DNA of 54,746 nucleotides. It comes from Hyphomicrobiales bacterium (GTDB lineage: Bacteria; Pseudomonadota; Alphaproteobacteria; Rhizobiales; Rhizobiaceae). Under the pieces are notes generated by a model. That model was not told where the DNA came from, did no database searches, and saw nothing but the letters and a program-made list of their open reading frames with translations. The stretch spans positions 190,065 to 244,810 of the forward strand of contig UCIA01000003.1 of assembly GCA_900472295.1 (NCBI GenBank), given 5' to 3'. Position numbers and translations under genes: made by a program. This document shows positions 51,729-54,746 of this stretch, in pieces; position 1 is the stretch's first letter, and each line of letters opens with the position of its first letter.

Positions 51729-52526
51729 TCACAGCGGCCCGGTGCGCGAGCCGAACATCTTCACCTGATGTATATCGGGACGACGATCGATCGCGTCAAC
51801 GATCGGTGCCAGCCGTTCGGCCCAGGCCAGCGCGCCTTTTTTGTCGGCGATAAGGTCCTGGCGGATCTCGATCAGCGCATGGGCAAAGCCGTTGACGATG
51901 GCGTGCTTGAACATGGTGTCGCCGCGCAGCGCGCCGTCATAGGGTTCGTTGTCGCCGACGATGAGGTTTTTGTCTTCGGCCAGCATGTCGATCAGTGGCC
52001 GCGCAACGCGGTCGTCGAGGTCCCACAATATGCCGACATGCCAGGGCCGGACGAAGCCTTGCATGGCCGGGGTGAAGGAATGCACGGAGAAGATGAAAGG
52101 GGCCTTGCCGGAGGCGTGCGCCACCGAGGCGATCATGGCGCCGACAGCGTCGTGATAGGGCCGGTAGAAACCGTCGAGCCGCCTTTCGCGCTCTGCCAGT
52201 GCCATGGGATAATTTCCCGGCACGACGGTGCCGTCATAGATCTGGCGGATCAGCGTCGGGTCGTCCTCACCGCGATTGGGATCGATCAGCAGCCGCGAAA
52301 AATTGGCGATCACCGCCGGCACGCCGAGCGAAGCTGCCAGTTCGCGCGTCACCATCTCGACGCCGATGTCGTAAGCGATGTGGCGTTCGAGTTCCGCCGC
52401 CGGCAGGCCGAGGCTGCCATACTCCTCCGGCAAGTCGCGACGGGCATGGTCGGCGACAAGCACGATGCCTCGCTTGCGGTCGCCTTCGACAAGATCGAAA
52501 GGCGCGAAAACTGTGGATCGGGTCAT
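51729..52526 (-). CDS. N-formylglutamate amidohydrolase family protein
   Basis: 265 aa. The family pattern is clear: GIVLVADHARRDLPEEYGSLG, DIGVEMVTRELAASLGVPAV, FSRLLIDPNRGEDD, IFSVHSFTPAMQG and VGDNEPYDG. It hydrolyses N-formylglutamate or related formyl/acyl amino acids in the cytoplasm, using a metal bound by conserved His, Glu and Asp residues. No hut genes are nearby, so a role outside histidine breakdown is possible. It is first in a small operon with DUF1244 and is divergent from the DUF1036 gene. Confidence 0.87.
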   Translation of the reverse strand: MTRSTVFAPFDLVEGDRKRGIVLVADHARRDLPEEYGSLGLPAAELERHIAYDIGVEMVTRELAASLGVPAVIANFSRLLIDPNRGEDDPTLIRQIYDGTVVPGNYPMALAERERRLDGFYRPYHDAVGAMIASVAHASGKAPFIFSVHSFTPAMQGFVRPWHVGILWDLDDRVARPLIDMLAEDKNLIVGDNEPYDGALRGDTMFKHAIVNGFAHALIEIRQDLIADKKGALAWAERLAPIVDAIDRRPDIHQVKMFGSRTGPL

Positions 52527-52742
52527 TGACTGAAAAGGTCTGTTCGCTGGCTTCCGGGGAGGGTGGTATCGTCATTCCCACGAAGAGGACGCTGGCGCAA
52601 TGCCGTTGTTTGGCCACGGTTTTTACCAAAATCCGGCTATTGACGGCAAATTGCGCGCCGGGGGCCTTTCTAAATCGATTGGAATTGGACAGAAGGGCGC
52701 GTTGACATGCGCCCGGACTTTTCCGAAAAGGGGCGTTGAGAG

Positions 52743-53261
52743 ATGCAGATGACGTTGTTGAGGGGTTTCGGGATGGGTTCCGCCGGCAGGCCGCGTGCGC
52801 GCACCGCCTTTGCCGTGCCGCTCCTGGCCTTGACCGTTGGGCTTACCGCGCTGGTCGCGGCCTCGCCCGCCCGCGCCGATTTCCGCGTCTGCAACGCCAC
52901 GCAGAACCTTGTCGGCGTTGGTATCGGCTACCGCGCCAAGGCCGGCTGGATCACCGAGGGGTGGTGGCACATCGAAGGATCGAGCTGCAAGACGTTGATC
53001 GAAGGCCCGCTGTCATCAAGGTTTTACTATCTTTATGCAGAAGACGCCGAGCGCGGTGGGCGCTGGGATGGCCCGATCAACATGTGCGTGGCCGAAAAAG
53101 AGTTCAAGATTGCCGGCGTTACCGATTGCGTCGCCCGGGGCTTCCAGCGCGCCGGATTCCAGGAATATGACACGGGCGAGCAGGCAAGCTGGATGGTCCA
53201 GCTGACCGACGAGTCCGCAACGGAAGGCGCTCCAGCCGCCCCGGGAACAAACAGTCAATGA
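52743..53261 (+). CDS. DUF1036 family exported protein
   Basis: 172 aa. A long signal peptide (hydrophobic stretch FAVPLLALTVGLTALVA, cleavage after ARA) precedes the DUF1036 domain: ADFRVCNATQNLVGVGIGYR, GWITEGWWHIEGSSCKTLIEG and FYYLYAEDAERGG. Several Cys residues could form disulfides. Function unknown; members are periplasmic or membrane proteins. Its stop overlaps the pyk start (ATGA), so it is translationally coupled to pyruvate kinase, an arrangement I recall from other rhizobia. Confidence 0.88.
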   Translation: MQMTLLRGFGMGSAGRPRARTAFAVPLLALTVGLTALVAASPARADFRVCNATQNLVGVGIGYRAKAGWITEGWWHIEGSSCKTLIEGPLSSRFYYLYAEDAERGGRWDGPINMCVAEKEFKIAGVTDCVARGFQRAGFQEYDTGEQASWMVQLTDESATEGAPAAPGTNSQ

Positions 53262-54694
53262 GACGCAGCCGCAAGGTCAAGATACTCGCCACCATCGGTC
53301 CGGCCTCCTCGTCCGAGGAGATGCTGCAGAAGCTGTTCGAAGCCGGCGCCGATGTCTTCCGCATCAATATGAGCCACACCGACCACGAACTGATGCGCAC
53401 GCTGGTCGGCCGCATCCGGGCCGTCGAGGAAAAGGTCGGCCGTCCGATCGGCATCCTGGCCGATCTGCAGGGACCGAAGCTGCGCGTCGGCAAGTTCGCC
53501 AACGGCAAGGAGGTGCTGACGCCTGGCCAGACCTTCACGCTCGACAACAATCCCGAGCCCGGCACGTCGACCAGGGTGTACCTGCCGCATCCCGAGATCC
53601 TGAGTTCGGTCGAGGCCGGCCATCGTCTGTTGATCGATGACGGCAAGCTCGAGCTGAGAGCGGTGAAGAGCGACGGCAAGTCGATCACCTGCACGGTCGT
53701 CGCCGGCACCACCATTTCCGACAAGAAGGGCGTCAGCCTGCCCGATACCGACCTGCCGGTCGGCGCGCTGACCGAAAAGGACCGCGCCGATCTCGACGCG
53801 GTGCTTGCGGAAAGCGTCGACTGGGTGGCGCTGTCCTTCGTGCAGCGGCCGGAGGATCTGGCCGAAGCCCGCAAGATCGCACGCGGCCGGGCTCTGATCA
53901 TGGCCAAGATCGAAAAGCCGCAGGCTGTCGCAAGGCTGGCTGAAATCATCGAATTGTCCGACGCTCTGATGGTCGCCCGCGGCGATCTTGGCGTCGAAAT
54001 GCCGCTTGAGGCGGTGCCCGGCATCCAGAAGCAGATCACGCGCGCCGCGCGCCGCGCCGGCAAGCCGGTGGTGGTCGCCACGCAGATGCTGGAATCGATG
54101 ATCACCGCGCCGGTGCCGACCCGCGCCGAGGTGTCCGACGTGTCGATTGCGGTGTTCGAGGGCGCCGACGCCATCATGCTGTCGGCAGAATCGGCGGCCG
54201 GCGCGTATCCGGTCGAGGCGGTGGCGATGATGAACCGCATCGCCACCAAGGTCGAAACCGACCCGACCTATGCCGGCATCATCAATGCGCAGCGTTCCGA
54301 ACCAGAGGCGACCGGCGCCGACGCCATTTCGCTCGCCGCACGCGAGATTGCCGAGACGCTGAAACTGTCGGCGATCATCACCTATACCGCGTCGGGCACT
54401 ACCGGCCTGCGCGCCGCGCGCGAGCGCCCGCAGGTGCCGATCATCGCGCTGTCGCCGATCCTCAACACGGCGCGGCGGCTGTCGCTTTTGTGGGGCACGC
54501 ATTGCGTCGTCTCGCCCGACGCCAGCGATCTCGACGACATGGTCGACCGCGCCTGCCGCATCGCTTTCGAAGAGGGTTTCGGCCAGCCGGGCGACCGCGT
54601 CATCATCACGGCGGGCGTGCCGCTGAGGACGCCGGGTTCGACCAACATGCTGCGCATCGCCTATGTCGGATCGAATGTGCAGGCGGGTCGTTAG
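53258..54694 (+). CDS. pyk: Pyruvate kinase
   Basis: 478 aa. It converts phosphoenolpyruvate and ADP to pyruvate and ATP. The N-terminal KILATIGPASSS and ADVFRINMSHTD segments, the KIEKPQA signature with catalytic Lys217 (family pattern ALIMAKIEKPQA), and MVARGDLGVEMP with KPVVVATQMLESM are all present. The C-terminal domain is full length, so it is probably allosterically regulated. The start overlaps the DUF1036 stop. It is complete, ending 52 bases before the window edge. Confidence 0.95.
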   Translation: MRRSRKVKILATIGPASSSEEMLQKLFEAGADVFRINMSHTDHELMRTLVGRIRAVEEKVGRPIGILADLQGPKLRVGKFANGKEVLTPGQTFTLDNNPEPGTSTRVYLPHPEILSSVEAGHRLLIDDGKLELRAVKSDGKSITCTVVAGTTISDKKGVSLPDTDLPVGALTEKDRADLDAVLAESVDWVALSFVQRPEDLAEARKIARGRALIMAKIEKPQAVARLAEIIELSDALMVARGDLGVEMPLEAVPGIQKQITRAARRAGKPVVVATQMLESMITAPVPTRAEVSDVSIAVFEGADAIMLSAESAAGAYPVEAVAMMNRIATKVETDPTYAGIINAQRSEPEATGADAISLAAREIAETLKLSAIITYTASGTTGLRAARERPQVPIIALSPILNTARRLSLLWGTHCVVSPDASDLDDMVDRACRIAFEEGFGQPGDRVIITAGVPLRTPGSTNMLRIAYVGSNVQAGR

Positions 54695-54746
54695 ATCTGG
54701 GCTTTGCGGTACGGCTAACTCCAAACGTCAGCGCTGCCCCTCATTG

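Overview
The window reads as chromosome of a high-GC alphaproteobacterium of the order Hyphomicrobiales (Rhizobiales), most like Mesorhizobium. Reasons: an rpoH2-type sigma factor, a CarD regulator, a 7Fe ferredoxin, an S4 protein and a SUV3-type RNA helicase lie close together; phaA/phaB stand divergent from phaR; a DUF1244 / N-formylglutamate amidohydrolase / DUF1036 / pyruvate kinase cluster closes the window; and the intergenic regions carry rhizobial palindromic repeats. This assignment is by recognition, not by database search. The first 24 bases are almost pure G and may be a contig-end artefact.

Layout. 1-2.6 kb: thiamine ABC importer (thiP, thiQ). 2.7-6.7 kb: a secreted M48 metallopeptidase lipoprotein, then on the other strand an exported caspase-fold protein with Sel1 repeats. 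6.8-10.5 kb: rpoH2 facing a cystine/polar amino acid ABC importer. 10.6-16.1 kb: carD, fdxA, an S4 RNA-binding protein and a SUV3-type helicase, all on the minus strand. 16.1-16.7 kb: a non-coding region with a dense GANTC cluster, a duplicated sequence block and a perfect DnaA box. 16.7-19.7 kb: polyhydroxybutyrate genes phaB, phaA and the divergent repressor phaR. 19.7-26.0 kb: a GNAT acetyltransferase, a rhodanese divergent from ftrA, two divergent citrate synthase paralogues (one with a DNA-binding domain), a patatin-like lipase and a TetR regulator. 26.1-29.5 kb: a periplasmic molybdenum hydroxylase operon with a dihaem cytochrome. 29.6-34.3 kb: an RND efflux pair and a DUF3309 miniprotein.

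34.3-43.8 kb is the accessory part. It holds MITE-like and palindromic repeats, two copies of a ~118-bp repeat bracketing 5.2 kb (alpha/beta hydrolase, SDR, SnoaL-like protein, LysR, lipid kinase), a DOPA-dioxygenase-family gene with a duplicated 3' end, and a visibly more A/T-rich segment with a zinc-ribbon/HEPN protein facing an HNH nuclease. 43.9-47.8 kb: a three-subunit xanthine-dehydrogenase-family operon followed by a MoaD-like carrier. 48-51 kb: an NmrA-like reductase divergent from a LysR regulator, then an MFS transporter. 51.4-54.7 kb: the conserved DUF1244-to-pyk cluster.

The signals most worth following are the GANTC/DnaA-box region, the palindromic element inserted in frame in two different genes, the HEPN and HNH genes in the atypical segment, and the divergent citrate synthase pair over a phased ATTGAT array.
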